This document shows positions 34,882 through 44,597 of a stretch of 64,000 bases of DNA, in pieces. The position numbers were made by a program, and so were the translations under genes. A model generated the notes under the pieces. The model made no database searches and was not told where the DNA came from. It was given only the letters and a program-made list of their open reading frames with translations. Within the stretch, counting starts at the first letter, position 1, and each line of letters starts with the position of its first letter. This stretch comes from Bradyrhizobium diazoefficiens (GTDB lineage: Bacteria; Pseudomonadota; Alphaproteobacteria; Rhizobiales; Xanthobacteraceae): positions 5,267,001 to 5,331,000 of the forward strand of contig NZ_CP067100.1 in the NCBI RefSeq assembly GCF_016616235.1. Reading direction: 5' to 3'.

Positions 34882-35771
34882 CGCTCCCGTGCCAGCCGTG
34901 GATCGAGCAGATCGCGCAACCCGTCGCCGAGCAGATTGAGGCCGAGCACCGCGATGGCGATCGCCGCGCCCGGATAGACCGCCAGCATCGGCGACTGGAA
35001 CAACAATGTCTGCGCATCGTTCAGCATGCGCCCCCAGGACGGCTGCGGCGGCTGCGTGCCGAGACCGAGATAGGACAAAGCGGCTTCGGCGAGAATGGCG
35101 AGCGCGAATTGAATGGTCGCCTGCACGATCAGGATCGACAGGATGTTCGGCAGCACATGCTCGATCGTGATGCGGAATCTGCCCTTCCCCGACGCCCGCG
35201 CCGCCAACACGAATTCGCGCGCCCAGATCGCGTTGGCCGAGCCGCGCGTCAGCCGGATCAGGGTCGGGATCTGGAAGATGCCGATCGCGACGATCGAAGT
35301 CACCATGCCCGGCCCCACGACCGCGGCGAGCATGATCGCGGACAGCACGGCCGGAAAGGCGAAGGTGAAGTCGGAGAATCGCATGATGATCTCTTCAGTC
35401 CAGCCCCGCCTGGCCGAAGCGATCAGGCCGAGGCAGACGCCGAAGGTGAGACCGATGCTCACCGCGATGATGCCGACCGCAATGGTCGAACGGGCACCAG
35501 CGAGCAGCAGCGAGACGATGTCGCGGCCGAAGGGGTCGGTGCCGAGCCAGTGCGCCGCCGATGGAGGCCGAAGCTTCGAGGCGATGTCGATCTCGTAAGG
35601 CGACCACGGCGTCCACACCAGCGACAGCAGCGCAGAGGCCAGCACCAGCAGGCTCAGCGCCCCGCCCAGCACAAAACTGCGATGGCGCAGCGCGCGGCGC
35701 CAGAACGTGCGTGCCGGCAGCGGGCGTGTTGCGACGGCTGCGTCGATCGGCGTGATCAGCGGCGCGCTCAC
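34878..35771 (-). CDS. Peptide ABC transporter permease (OppC/DppC type)
   Basis: A 297-residue inner-membrane permease. After a cytoplasmic N-terminus comes a first TM (FVLGGALSLLVLASALLSLV), then the DppC-type HWLGTDPFGRDIVS motif near 80, four more TMs and the EAA loop (EFVLAARASGKGRFRI). The GTG at 35771 makes a GTGA overlap with the upstream permease gene. A longer open frame upstream belongs to that gene's other frame. Confidence 0.92.
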   Translation of the reverse strand: MSAPLITPIDAAVATRPLPARTFWRRALRHRSFVLGGALSLLVLASALLSLVWTPWSPYEIDIASKLRPPSAAHWLGTDPFGRDIVSLLLAGARSTIAVGIIAVSIGLTFGVCLGLIASARRGWTEEIIMRFSDFTFAFPAVLSAIMLAAVVGPGMVTSIVAIGIFQIPTLIRLTRGSANAIWAREFVLAARASGKGRFRITIEHVLPNILSILIVQATIQFALAILAEAALSYLGLGTQPPQPSWGRMLNDAQTLLFQSPMLAVYPGAAIAIAVLGLNLLGDGLRDLLDPRLARER

Positions 35772-36718
35772 AGGTCGTGGACCTTGATGCGGGGATCGAT
35801 AAAGGCATAGAGCACGTCGACCACGAAATTGACGATGACGACCATGGCCGCCAGCAGCATCACGCAGTTGCGCACCACGATCAGGTCGCGATTGGCAATC
35901 GACTGAAAGATCAGCCGGCCGAGTCCCGGCAGATAGAACACGTTCTCGATCACGATGGTGCCGGCGAGCAGATTGGCGAATTGCAGCCCCATCACCGTCA
36001 TCACCGGGATCATGGCGTTCCGCAGCACGTGGCGCCACAGCACCTCGCGCTTGCCGAGCCCCTTCGCGCGCGCCGTGCGAACAAAATCTTCGCGCAGCAC
36101 CTCGAGCACGGCCGAGCGCGTGACGCGCGCAAGGATCGCCGCCTGCACCACCGCGAGCGAGATCGCCGGCAGCAAGAGCGACTTGATCCCGGGCCAGACG
36201 CCCTCATCCCAACCGGCGAAGCCGCCCGCGGAGAGCCATTGCAGCCGCACCGAGAACAGGAGCACCAGCAGGATCGCGAACCAGAAATTCGGCAGCGCAA
36301 TGCCGATTTGGGTCAGCGACATCACGCCGACATCGCCGAGCTTGTTATGGTTAGCGGCGGTGTAGATGCCGGCCGAGAGCGCCAAGGTCACCGTGATCAG
36401 CATCGACATGATCGCGAGCGGGATGGTCAGCACCAGCCGCTCAGCGATCAGGCTGGCGACGGGCGTGCCGTAGACGTAGGAATTGCCGAGATCGCCGATC
36501 AGAAGCCCCTTGATCCATTGCAGATAGCGAACCGCCAGCGGCTGATCGAGCCCGAGCTTGACGGTGAGCGCGCGCACCGCATCGGCCGATGCGTCGGCGC
36601 CCATCAGCATCTGCGCGGCATTGCCCGGAAGCGCGTCCAGCACCAGGAAAATGATGATGGATGCGCCGACCAGCGTCGCCAGCAATGTCAACACACGTCG
36701 GAGGACAAATACGCTCAT
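35768..36718 (-). CDS. Peptide ABC transporter permease (OppB/DppB type)
   Basis: A 316-residue permease with an N-terminal TM (LTLLATLVGASIIIFLVLDA), a periplasmic loop containing LGLDQPLAVRYLQWIKGLL, five further TMs, and the EAA loop DFVRTARAKGLGKREVLWRHV near 215 (in pieces). It ends in an FIDPRIKVHDL tail typical of the family. It is the first transporter gene, 83 nt downstream of the amidase stop. Confidence 0.93.
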   Translation of the reverse strand: MSVFVLRRVLTLLATLVGASIIIFLVLDALPGNAAQMLMGADASADAVRALTVKLGLDQPLAVRYLQWIKGLLIGDLGNSYVYGTPVASLIAERLVLTIPLAIMSMLITVTLALSAGIYTAANHNKLGDVGVMSLTQIGIALPNFWFAILLVLLFSVRLQWLSAGGFAGWDEGVWPGIKSLLLPAISLAVVQAAILARVTRSAVLEVLREDFVRTARAKGLGKREVLWRHVLRNAMIPVMTVMGLQFANLLAGTIVIENVFYLPGLGRLIFQSIANRDLIVVRNCVMLLAAMVVIVNFVVDVLYAFIDPRIKVHDL

Positions 36719-36801
36719 GCGCGGTCGGGGTCAGGGCTCATCCCTGGCACGATCAACATGTCCGGGCAGCCGAAGCAAGTCCTTTGCGGCATGCCGTCGC
36801 G

Positions 36802-38223
36802 TCATTCCGGCCACCGGGACAGAAGATTGCTTGACGCCTCGAACAGCGCGCTGACCCGCAGCAATTCCGCATCGGCCCGGAAGCGGCCGACGAGCTGGAG
36901 CCCGATCGGCAGGCCGTCCCGGCCGAAGCCGCTGGGCAGGCTGACCGCGGGATGCCCGGTCATGTTGAACAGCATGGTCCAGGGGAACCAGTGCGGCCGG
37001 ACGCTGGCGAAATGCGCCCCATCGACCTCGATGGTACCGAATAGGTCCTGTTCGATCGGCAGCGCGGTGCGCGTCAGCGTGGGCATCGCCAGGAGGTGCC
37101 CGCGCGCAAGCAGCGACTGAACGCGGCGGAACAGCGCCGTGCGCGCGAACATCGCCTCTTGGTAGTCGACGCCGCTGACTTCGGTGGCGAGCGCCAGCTG
37201 CTTGAGGAAGGTTTCGCTGAGCTCATCCTTGTGCTCGGCCGCAAGCTTTGCAAAGCGCGCGCGCCAGACGGTGTGGTTGATGGCGCGCCATATCGGCTCG
37301 ATGTCAAAACCCTCGCCGGAAAATTCCTCGAGCTCGGCACCCAAGCTCGCCAGGCGCGCGAGACTCGCCTTGAAGCTGGCCGCGACATCGGCGGACACGG
37401 GGCGGCCCGGCGGGGTCAGGCAGTACAGGATCTTTTGCCCGCGCAGGTCGCCGCGCGGGGCGACTGTGCCGACGAAATCCGGCACCGGCAGGCCGATCGA
37501 CCAGGGATCGCAGGCATCCTCGCCGGCCATCACCTGCATCATCAGTGCGGTGTCGGTGACGGTGCGGGTGGTCGGCGCGACATAGGTCTGATTGCCGAAC
37601 ACATCCAGCGCCTGGCTGTGCGGGATGACCCCGTTGCTCTGCTTCAAGCCGACCACGCCGTTGCAGGCTGCGGGTATCCGCGTCGAACCGCCGCCGTCGG
37701 TCGCAATCGCCAGCGGCGCGATGCCGCTCGCAACAACGACGGCCGCACCACCGCTGGAGCCCCCGGAGGAACGCCGCGCGTCCCACGCATTGCGGGTGCG
37801 GCCGAACAGCGGCGAGTCGGTCAGGCACTTGCTGCCGAATTCCGGCGTCGTGGTCTTGCCGATCAGGATCGCACCTTCGCTGCGCAGCCGCGCGACCGCG
37901 ACGGCATCCTCAGTCGGCACATTGTCCTTGTACGGCACAGCGCCGAACGTCGTCTTCACGCCCTTGGTATTGACGATGTCCTTGACGGTGACGGGGATGC
38001 CGTGCAGCAGGCCGAGCGCTTCGCCTGCCATCATCTTGCGCTCGGCGTCGCGCGCCGCTTCCATCGCCTCATCGCCACACAGCGTAATGAAACAGTTCAG
38101 CTCGCTCTGAAGCGCCTCGGCGCGCGCGAGCACGGCGCTGACAACCTCGACGGGCGAGACCTCCTTGCTGCTGATGCGTTCGCGCAGCTCGGTGGCGGAG
38201 AGGAAACAGAGATCATTGCTCAT
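36802..38223 (-). CDS. Amidase (amidase-signature family)
   Basis: A 473-residue serine amidase. The Ser-cisSer-Lys triad can be read as K81 (VTVKDI), S156 (in RSSGGSSGGA) and S180 (TDGGGSTR). Length and fold fit GatA-like hydrolases of small amides or of acyl-amide compounds. It lies just upstream of the oppBCDF-binding-protein run in the same direction, suggesting it processes a compound the transporter imports. It lacks a signal peptide, so it acts in the cytoplasm. It is not part of a gatCAB set. Confidence 0.9.
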   Translation of the reverse strand: MSNDLCFLSATELRERISSKEVSPVEVVSAVLARAEALQSELNCFITLCGDEAMEAARDAERKMMAGEALGLLHGIPVTVKDIVNTKGVKTTFGAVPYKDNVPTEDAVAVARLRSEGAILIGKTTTPEFGSKCLTDSPLFGRTRNAWDARRSSGGSSGGAAVVVASGIAPLAIATDGGGSTRIPAACNGVVGLKQSNGVIPHSQALDVFGNQTYVAPTTRTVTDTALMMQVMAGEDACDPWSIGLPVPDFVGTVAPRGDLRGQKILYCLTPPGRPVSADVAASFKASLARLASLGAELEEFSGEGFDIEPIWRAINHTVWRARFAKLAAEHKDELSETFLKQLALATEVSGVDYQEAMFARTALFRRVQSLLARGHLLAMPTLTRTALPIEQDLFGTIEVDGAHFASVRPHWFPWTMLFNMTGHPAVSLPSGFGRDGLPIGLQLVGRFRADAELLRVSALFEASSNLLSRWPE

Positions 38224-38346
38224 CAGGACAGGCTCGCGTCAGGACGCGCGGACCTTGCCAGCGGGCGTCGGTCCTGTCCATTTCTGCTCACGCATGGCCA
38301 CAGTCCGCCGGGACATCTCGGCCATCGCAGGCCCCGGACGCGCGGC

Positions 38347-39282
38347 CTACCAGCTCCAGCTGATCTCGTGGCTCCAGGGCGGATCGGCACCCGGGCGGGT
38401 GCAGGTGAGGCCCGCGCAATTGGCGGCAAAGGACAGCACGCGGCGGAGTTCGTCCGCGCCGATATCCTTCAGCCTTTCGCGGGTCATGCGGCCCTGCTTG
38501 TGCAGGGCGAACAGCAGCGCGGCCTGAAAGCTGTCGCCTGCGCCAATGGTGTCGGCGACCTCGACCTCAGGCGCAGCGACCTCGATCTGCCCTGCCCCCG
38601 CGTGCCAGGCGATGGCGCCGTTGTCGCCGCGGGTGAGGACGACGAGACGCGTGCCCTGCCCGAGCAGCGCGTTGGCGCGCTCGTGATAAGGCTCCTCGCC
38701 GAACAGATAGGCGAAGTCGACGTCCGACATCTTGATGAGATCGGCGCCGGCGGCGAACTCCATCATCCGCGCGACATAGGCCGGCTTGTTCTTGACGAGA
38801 TTCGGCCGGCAGTTCGGATCGAAGGAGATGGTCGAGGAGGCCCGCGCGTCCGCGATCAACGCCTTGGTCTCGGCCGCACCCTGGTCGTTGACAAGCGTGG
38901 TCGAGCCGACGTGGACGGCCTCGATGTCTTCGAAGGGGATCGTGCCGCGCCGGTAGGTCCAGTTCCGCGCCGCGGTCCCGGCATCGTAGAACGCATAATG
39001 CGACTCGCCGGCGACGATGCGAACGAAGGCAAGCGTGGTCTGGTGATCGCTGCGGGTGGCGAGATCCAGCCGAACGTTGGACGCCGCGGCGTGATCCGCG
39101 ACCATCTGTCCGAACAGGTCGGTCGAGATGCCGCCGACAAAACCGGTCGGCGCGCCCAGGCGCGCGATGCCGACCGCGACGTTGAGGCAGGAGCCGCCAA
39201 CCGCCGGCATCAGCGCTTCGCGCCCGGCAGCGTTTTGTGTCGGCACGAAATCGATCAGCGCATCGCCACAGGCAATCAGCAT
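38347..39282 (-). CDS. PfkB-family carbohydrate kinase (fructokinase-like)
   Basis: A 311-residue ribokinase/PfkB sugar kinase with CGDALIDFVP at 4-13, substrate block GGSCLNVAVGIARLGAPTGF near 29-48 (pieces), DPNCRPNLV near 155 and the ATP/catalytic motif DTIGAGDSFQAALL near 245 with the base Asp in GAGDS. The ATG at 39282 lies 5 nt after the FGGY kinase stop. It is the last gene of the polyol operon; phosphorylating fructose made from mannitol or sorbitol would fit. Confidence 0.88.
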   Translation of the reverse strand: MLIACGDALIDFVPTQNAAGREALMPAVGGSCLNVAVGIARLGAPTGFVGGISTDLFGQMVADHAAASNVRLDLATRSDHQTTLAFVRIVAGESHYAFYDAGTAARNWTYRRGTIPFEDIEAVHVGSTTLVNDQGAAETKALIADARASSTISFDPNCRPNLVKNKPAYVARMMEFAAGADLIKMSDVDFAYLFGEEPYHERANALLGQGTRLVVLTRGDNGAIAWHAGAGQIEVAAPEVEVADTIGAGDSFQAALLFALHKQGRMTRERLKDIGADELRRVLSFAANCAGLTCTRPGADPPWSHEISWSW

Positions 39283-39287
39283 GTCGT

Positions 39288-40934
39288 TCAACTTCTAGCG
39301 ATATCGCGCATGGCGGCGCGGCTGCCGCGATCGACCGCGCGCAGCAGCTTGTAGACCTCGCGCTTGCGAGCGTGGAAGGCGGCCATGTCCGGCGCGGTCG
39401 GCTCGCTCTTGCCTCCCACCGCCGACATCTTTGCCATAGTCTCGCCGATCGAGGCATAGGCGCCGCCGGCGACCGCACCCAACATCGCCGCGCCCAGCAG
39501 CACCGGCTCCTTGGTCTGCGGCAGCGCGACGGCAAGGCCCGTCGTATCGGCCATGATCTGCCGCACCAGCGGGCTGCGGCTCGCCCCGCCGCCCATGATC
39601 ATGAGGCTGGAGCGGACGCCGTGCGCGGCGAAGGCTTCGATCACCTCGGCCAGCCCGTAAGCGAGCCCGCACAGGCCGGCGATGAACAGCCGCTCCATGG
39701 AGCCAGTGTCGGTGTCGAGATCGAGGCCGGCGATCACCGCGCGGGTGTCAGGGTCGGCGTAGGGCGAGCGGTTGCCGATGAATTCGGGGAGGACATGGAC
39801 GTCGCGGGCGAGCAACGCGGCGCGGCTGGCGCTGCCAGCGCGCGCGATGATGCGGCGCTCGAGGAAGTCGATGAGGTCGAGCCCTTCGTTGCGCGCGGCC
39901 GCGCTCGCCTCGGCATGGCCCGGATTCGATTTGAGGAGATGGTCGATCGCAGCGCCCGCGGCCGACTGGCCGCCCTCGTTGAGCCAGAAGTCCGGCACCA
40001 TGCCGGAATAATAAGGACCCCACACGCCCGGCACGAAGCACGGCTGCGTGGTCGTCGCCATGATACAGGCCGACGTTCCCATGATGTAAGCGAGGCGATC
40101 GGTGACATCCGTCGTTCCGCCCGACCCGTCACGCCCGCCGATCGCCCCGATGCCGCCAGCATGCGCATCGATCAGGGACGCGCCGACCGGCGTGCCCGGC
40201 GACAGGCCGAACTCGGCCGCGGCGGCGCGGGTAAGCCCTTCGCCGAGCCGGGTACCAGGCGCGACGATGTCGGTGCCGATCCGGGCGTATTTCTCGTTGA
40301 CGAACTCCGACAGGCCGATGCGCTTGAAGAACTGCGCGCTCCAGCCGCCGCCGTCATGAGCGAGATAGTTCCACTTACAGGTGACCGTGCAGGTCGAGCG
40401 CTGGAGCGAGCCGGTGGCGCGCCAGGTCAGATAGTCTGCCAGATCAAAAAAATGCCCGGCGGTATCGAAGCTCGCGCGCATGTGCCGCTTCAACCATAGC
40501 AGCTTCGGCATCTCCATCTCGGGCGAGATCGAGCCGCCGACATAGCGCAGCACGGCGTCTTCGGTCTCGTTGATCAGCCGCGCCTCGGCCGTGGCGCGAT
40601 GGTCCATCCAGACGATGACGTTGCGCTGCGGCATGCCCGAGGCGCTGACCGTGAGCGGCTCGCCCTCGCGGTCCAGCACCACGAGCGAACAGGTGGCGTC
40701 GAAGCCGATGCCGCCGACGCCATCGGGCGCGATGGCGGCTTCCGCCATCGCCGCCCGCACCGACTTGATACAGGCGTCCCAGATGTCCTGCGAGGACTGC
40801 TCGACGATGTCGCCGGCCTCGTGCCAGATCCGGATCGGATGCCGTGCGGTCGCAAGCAGCGTGCCGGCCTCATCAAATACCCCTGCCCGCGTGCTCGTGG
40901 TCCCCACATCGACGCCGATATACGCTCGCGGCAT
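39288..40934 (-). CDS. FGGY-family carbohydrate kinase, D-ribulokinase-like
   Basis: A 548-residue actin-fold sugar kinase. The N-terminal phosphate loop is IGVDVGTTSTRAGVFD at 6-21, then GIGFDATCSLVVLD near 74-87 and VIVWMDHRATAEA near 106. The C-terminal FGGY signature region is MIMGGGASRSPLVRQIMADTTG. Length and motifs fit the D-ribulokinase (YDR109C/FGGY) branch more than xylulokinase. With the SDR gene it would take a pentitol or ketose into the pentose phosphate pathway. Substrate is inferred. Confidence 0.88.
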   Translation of the reverse strand: MPRAYIGVDVGTTSTRAGVFDEAGTLLATARHPIRIWHEAGDIVEQSSQDIWDACIKSVRAAMAEAAIAPDGVGGIGFDATCSLVVLDREGEPLTVSASGMPQRNVIVWMDHRATAEARLINETEDAVLRYVGGSISPEMEMPKLLWLKRHMRASFDTAGHFFDLADYLTWRATGSLQRSTCTVTCKWNYLAHDGGGWSAQFFKRIGLSEFVNEKYARIGTDIVAPGTRLGEGLTRAAAAEFGLSPGTPVGASLIDAHAGGIGAIGGRDGSGGTTDVTDRLAYIMGTSACIMATTTQPCFVPGVWGPYYSGMVPDFWLNEGGQSAAGAAIDHLLKSNPGHAEASAAARNEGLDLIDFLERRIIARAGSASRAALLARDVHVLPEFIGNRSPYADPDTRAVIAGLDLDTDTGSMERLFIAGLCGLAYGLAEVIEAFAAHGVRSSLMIMGGGASRSPLVRQIMADTTGLAVALPQTKEPVLLGAAMLGAVAGGAYASIGETMAKMSAVGGKSEPTAPDMAAFHARKREVYKLLRAVDRGSRAAMRDIARS

Positions 40935-40972
40935 GGTCGCTCCCGGAAGCTCTCGTCAGTTTTGACGCAAGC

Positions 40973-41746
40973 CTACCAGCAAGTGTAGCCGCCATCCACC
41001 AGCACGATGCTGCCGGTCATCAGGCTCGCGGCCTCCGAGGCGAGGAACAGCACGACGGAGGCGATCTCCTCGACCTGCCCCATTCGCGCCATCGGGGTTC
41101 CACCGATCCAGGCGTCGTACATTTTTGGATTGCTCTTCACGAAAGCATTAAGCGGCGTTTCGATATAGGTCGGCGCCACCGCATTGACCCGGATGCCGCG
41201 GGCGCCCCATTCGGCCGCGAGCGACTTGGTCAGATGATGCACGCCGGCCTTGGAGGCGTTGTAGAAGCACTGTTCCTGCGGCTTGTTGACGATGAAGCCG
41301 GACATCGAGCCGACATTGACGATGGCGCCGCTTCCCGCCTTCAACATGTGCTTGCCGAATTCGCGGCAGCACCAGAAGGTGCCGTTGAGATTGACGTCGA
41401 TGACGTTGAGCCAGTGCTCGTCGGTGACGGTCTCAGCCGGGGTCTCGCTGCGCGCAATACCGGCATTGTTGACGAGGATGTCGACCTTGCCATGGCGGGC
41501 CACAAGGTCGCCCGCGACCTCGGCCACGCGCCTGGTATCGGTCACGTCCATGACCGCGGTCTCGATCTCGTAGCCTTTCGCTTTCAGCTCGGCTTTCGCG
41601 GTGTCGGCGACCTTGCTGTCGCGGTCTCCGATGATGACCTTGGCTCCGGCCTCGGCCAGCGCCTCCGCGCAGGCAAGCCCGATGCCCTGCCCGCCGCCAG
41701 TGATGAACGCGGTCTTGCCGCTCAGCTTGAATTTTTCCAGGTACAT
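40973..41746 (-). CDS. SDR-family polyol dehydrogenase
   Basis: A 257-residue classical short-chain dehydrogenase. The NAD motif TGGGQGIG is at 16-23 with Asp41 favouring NAD. NNAG is at 93-96 and catalytic Ser (147-149), Tyr162 and Lys166 (YNASK). The C-terminal block is MTGSIVLVDGGYTC. It lies between the transporter ATPase and the FGGY kinase, so it most likely oxidises the imported polyol (arabitol, ribitol, sorbitol or similar) to a ketose. Confidence 0.9.
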   Translation of the reverse strand: MYLEKFKLSGKTAFITGGGQGIGLACAEALAEAGAKVIIGDRDSKVADTAKAELKAKGYEIETAVMDVTDTRRVAEVAGDLVARHGKVDILVNNAGIARSETPAETVTDEHWLNVIDVNLNGTFWCCREFGKHMLKAGSGAIVNVGSMSGFIVNKPQEQCFYNASKAGVHHLTKSLAAEWGARGIRVNAVAPTYIETPLNAFVKSNPKMYDAWIGGTPMARMGQVEEIASVVLFLASEAASLMTGSIVLVDGGYTCW

Positions 41747-41776
41747 GGTCGTTTTCCGTTTTCTTGCCGTTTCTTG

Positions 41777-42784
<1,008 letters not shown>

Positions 42785-42800
42785 GATCCGGCAGCCCCTT

Positions 42801-43631
42801 TTACTTCACCGCGCCGAAGGTGAGCCCGCGCACGAGCTGCTTCTGGCTGAACCAACCGAGGACGAGGATGGGCGCGATCGCCAGCGTCGAGGCCGCCGAC
42901 AGCTTGGCCCAGAACAGCCCTTCCGGGCTCGAATAGGACGCGATGAACGTGGTGAGCGGCGCGGCGCTCGACGTCGACAGATTGAGCGTCCAGAACGCCT
43001 CGTTCCATGCCAGGATCAAATTGAGCAGCAGCGTGGACGCCAGCCCCGGGATCGCCATCGGCGTCAGCACATAGACGAGCTCGCGGCCTATTGTTGCGCC
43101 ATCCATGCGCGCGGCTTCGAGGATGTCGCGCGGGATCTCCTTGAAATAGGTGAACAGCATCCAGATCACGATCGGCAGATTTCCGAGGCAGAGGATGAAG
43201 ACGAGGCCGATGCGGGAATCGAGCAGGCCGAAGCTCTTGTAAATGAGATAGATCGGCACCAGCACGCCGACCGGCGGCATCATCTTGGTCGAGAGCATCC
43301 ACAGCAGGATGTCCTTGGTGCGCTTGGTCGGCGAGAACGCCATCGACCAGGCCGCAGGTATCGCGATCAGGAGCGCAATCAGCGTCGAGCCGCCGGCGAT
43401 GATGATCGAGTTCATCGCATGGAGAAAATAGTCGCTGCGCTCCTGCACCGTGGCGTAGTTTTCCGTGGTCCAGTGGAAGAACAGGAACGACGGCGGAATG
43501 GCAAAAGCCTCGAGCTCGGTCTTGAAGCTCGCCAGCACCATCCAGAGGATCGGGAAGAAGATCAGGAAGCCGAAGAACCATGCCCCGATCGTCGAGATCA
43601 TCACGTGCCGCGTAGTTGTCTTGCGCGCCAT
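42801..43631 (-). CDS. Polyol ABC transporter permease (MalG/SmoG type)
   Basis: A 276-residue permease with an N-terminal TM ([20 protein letters not shown]), a periplasmic loop containing FTTENYA-like text ([10 protein letters not shown]), four more TMs and the EAA loop [21 protein letters not shown] near 190 (in pieces). It closely follows the MalF-type partner (3 nt). Confidence 0.92.
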   Translation of the reverse strand: MARKTTTRHVMISTIGAWFFGFLIFFPILWMVLASFKTELEAFAIPPSFLFFHWTTENYATVQERSDYFLHAMNSIIIAGGSTLIALLIAIPAAWSMAFSPTKRTKDILLWMLSTKMMPPVGVLVPIYLIYKSFGLLDSRIGLVFILCLGNLPIVIWMLFTYFKEIPRDILEAARMDGATIGRELVYVLTPMAIPGLASTLLLNLILAWNEAFWTLNLSTSSAAPLTTFIASYSSPEGLFWAKLSAASTLAIAPILVLGWFSQKQLVRGLTFGAVK

Positions 43632-43634
43632 GAT

Positions 43635-44507
43635 TCAGGCTTCCAGATTGCGGCCGACGATGCGGACCAGGAAGAAGGCGACGACGTTGGCGATCACGAC
43701 CGCAACGAGGCCCCCCGCCGAGGCGCTGCCGACGTCGAACTGGATCAGCGCCTGCGAATAGATCAGGAAGGCAATGTTGGTAGTCTGAAGACCGGGTCCG
43801 CCGCCGGTGGTGACGAAGATCTCGGCGAACACCGTGAGCAGGAAAATGGTCTCGATCAGGATCACCACCGTGATCGGACGCGCCAGATGCGGCAGCGTGA
43901 TGTAGATGAAGGTCGAGACCGCACTGGCACCGTCCATCTCGGCCGCCTCCTTCTGCTCCTCGTCGAGCGATTGCAGCGCGGTCAGCAGGATCAGCGTCGC
44001 GAATGGCAGCCATTGCCATGTCACGATCAGGATCACGGCAAACAGCGGCACGTCGTTGAACCAGTCGATCGGTGTCAACCCGAACAGCGCGGCGAGCCAG
44101 GCGAACAGGCCGGACACCGGATGCATCAACAGGTTCTTCCACACCAGCGCGCTCACCGTCGGCATTACGAAGAACGGCGCGATCACCATCAACCGGACGA
44201 AATTGCGTCCGATCACGGGCTGGTCCATCAGCAATGCAAGCGGAATGCCAAGCAGGATCGTCAGCGCCAGCACGGAGCCGACCAGCACCAGCGTGTTCTG
44301 GAGCGAGGCGAGAAAGGCGGGATCAGTGAGGAAGTAGCGGAAGTTCTCCAGTCCGACGAACGCTTCGGAGCCGGGATCGAGCAGGCTGTAGTGCAATGTC
44401 GAGAAATAGATCGTCAGCGCGAGCGGAACGATCATCCAGATGAAGAGCAGCCCGACGGCCGGCGTCAGGAGCGACCGCGCAAGAATCTGCGTCTGCCGGG
44501 TTGCCAT
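43635..44507 (-). CDS. Polyol ABC transporter permease (MalF/SmoF type)
   Basis: A 290-residue permease. The ATG at 44507 has GGAGA upstream; an extension to 44546 would run into a hairpin and is unlikely. TMs include LTPAVGLLFIWMIVPLALTI and the central helices after FRYFLTDPAFLASLQNTLVL; the EAA loop is SLDEEQKEAAEMDGASAVST near 190. A strong stem-loop separates it from the binding-protein gene. Confidence 0.92.
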   Translation of the reverse strand: MATRQTQILARSLLTPAVGLLFIWMIVPLALTIYFSTLHYSLLDPGSEAFVGLENFRYFLTDPAFLASLQNTLVLVGSVLALTILLGIPLALLMDQPVIGRNFVRLMVIAPFFVMPTVSALVWKNLLMHPVSGLFAWLAALFGLTPIDWFNDVPLFAVILIVTWQWLPFATLILLTALQSLDEEQKEAAEMDGASAVSTFIYITLPHLARPITVVILIETIFLLTVFAEIFVTTGGGPGLQTTNIAFLIYSQALIQFDVGSASAGGLVAVVIANVVAFFLVRIVGRNLEA

Positions 44508-44534
44508 CAACGCTTCTCCGCTGGCGGGAAGAAG

Positions 44535-44567
44535 GCGGCCATCCATCCAAAAAGGGTGGATGGCCGC
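44535..44567 (-). repeat. Stem-loop between binding-protein and permease genes
   Basis: GCGGCCATCCATCC and GGGTGGATGGCCGC form a 14-bp stem with one mismatch around a 5-nt A loop. It begins 31 nt after the binding-protein stop. Such hairpins protect the upstream message and reduce read-through, giving excess binding protein over permease, as known for malE-malF. Confidence 0.7.
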
Positions 44568-44597
44568 AAGTTTGAGCTCAGGAGGGAGAGCTCGGGT

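Noticed and set aside
37096..39354. A 752-codon open frame on the plus strand
   Set aside because: Antisense shadow of the amidase and PfkB genes caused by high GC at third positions.
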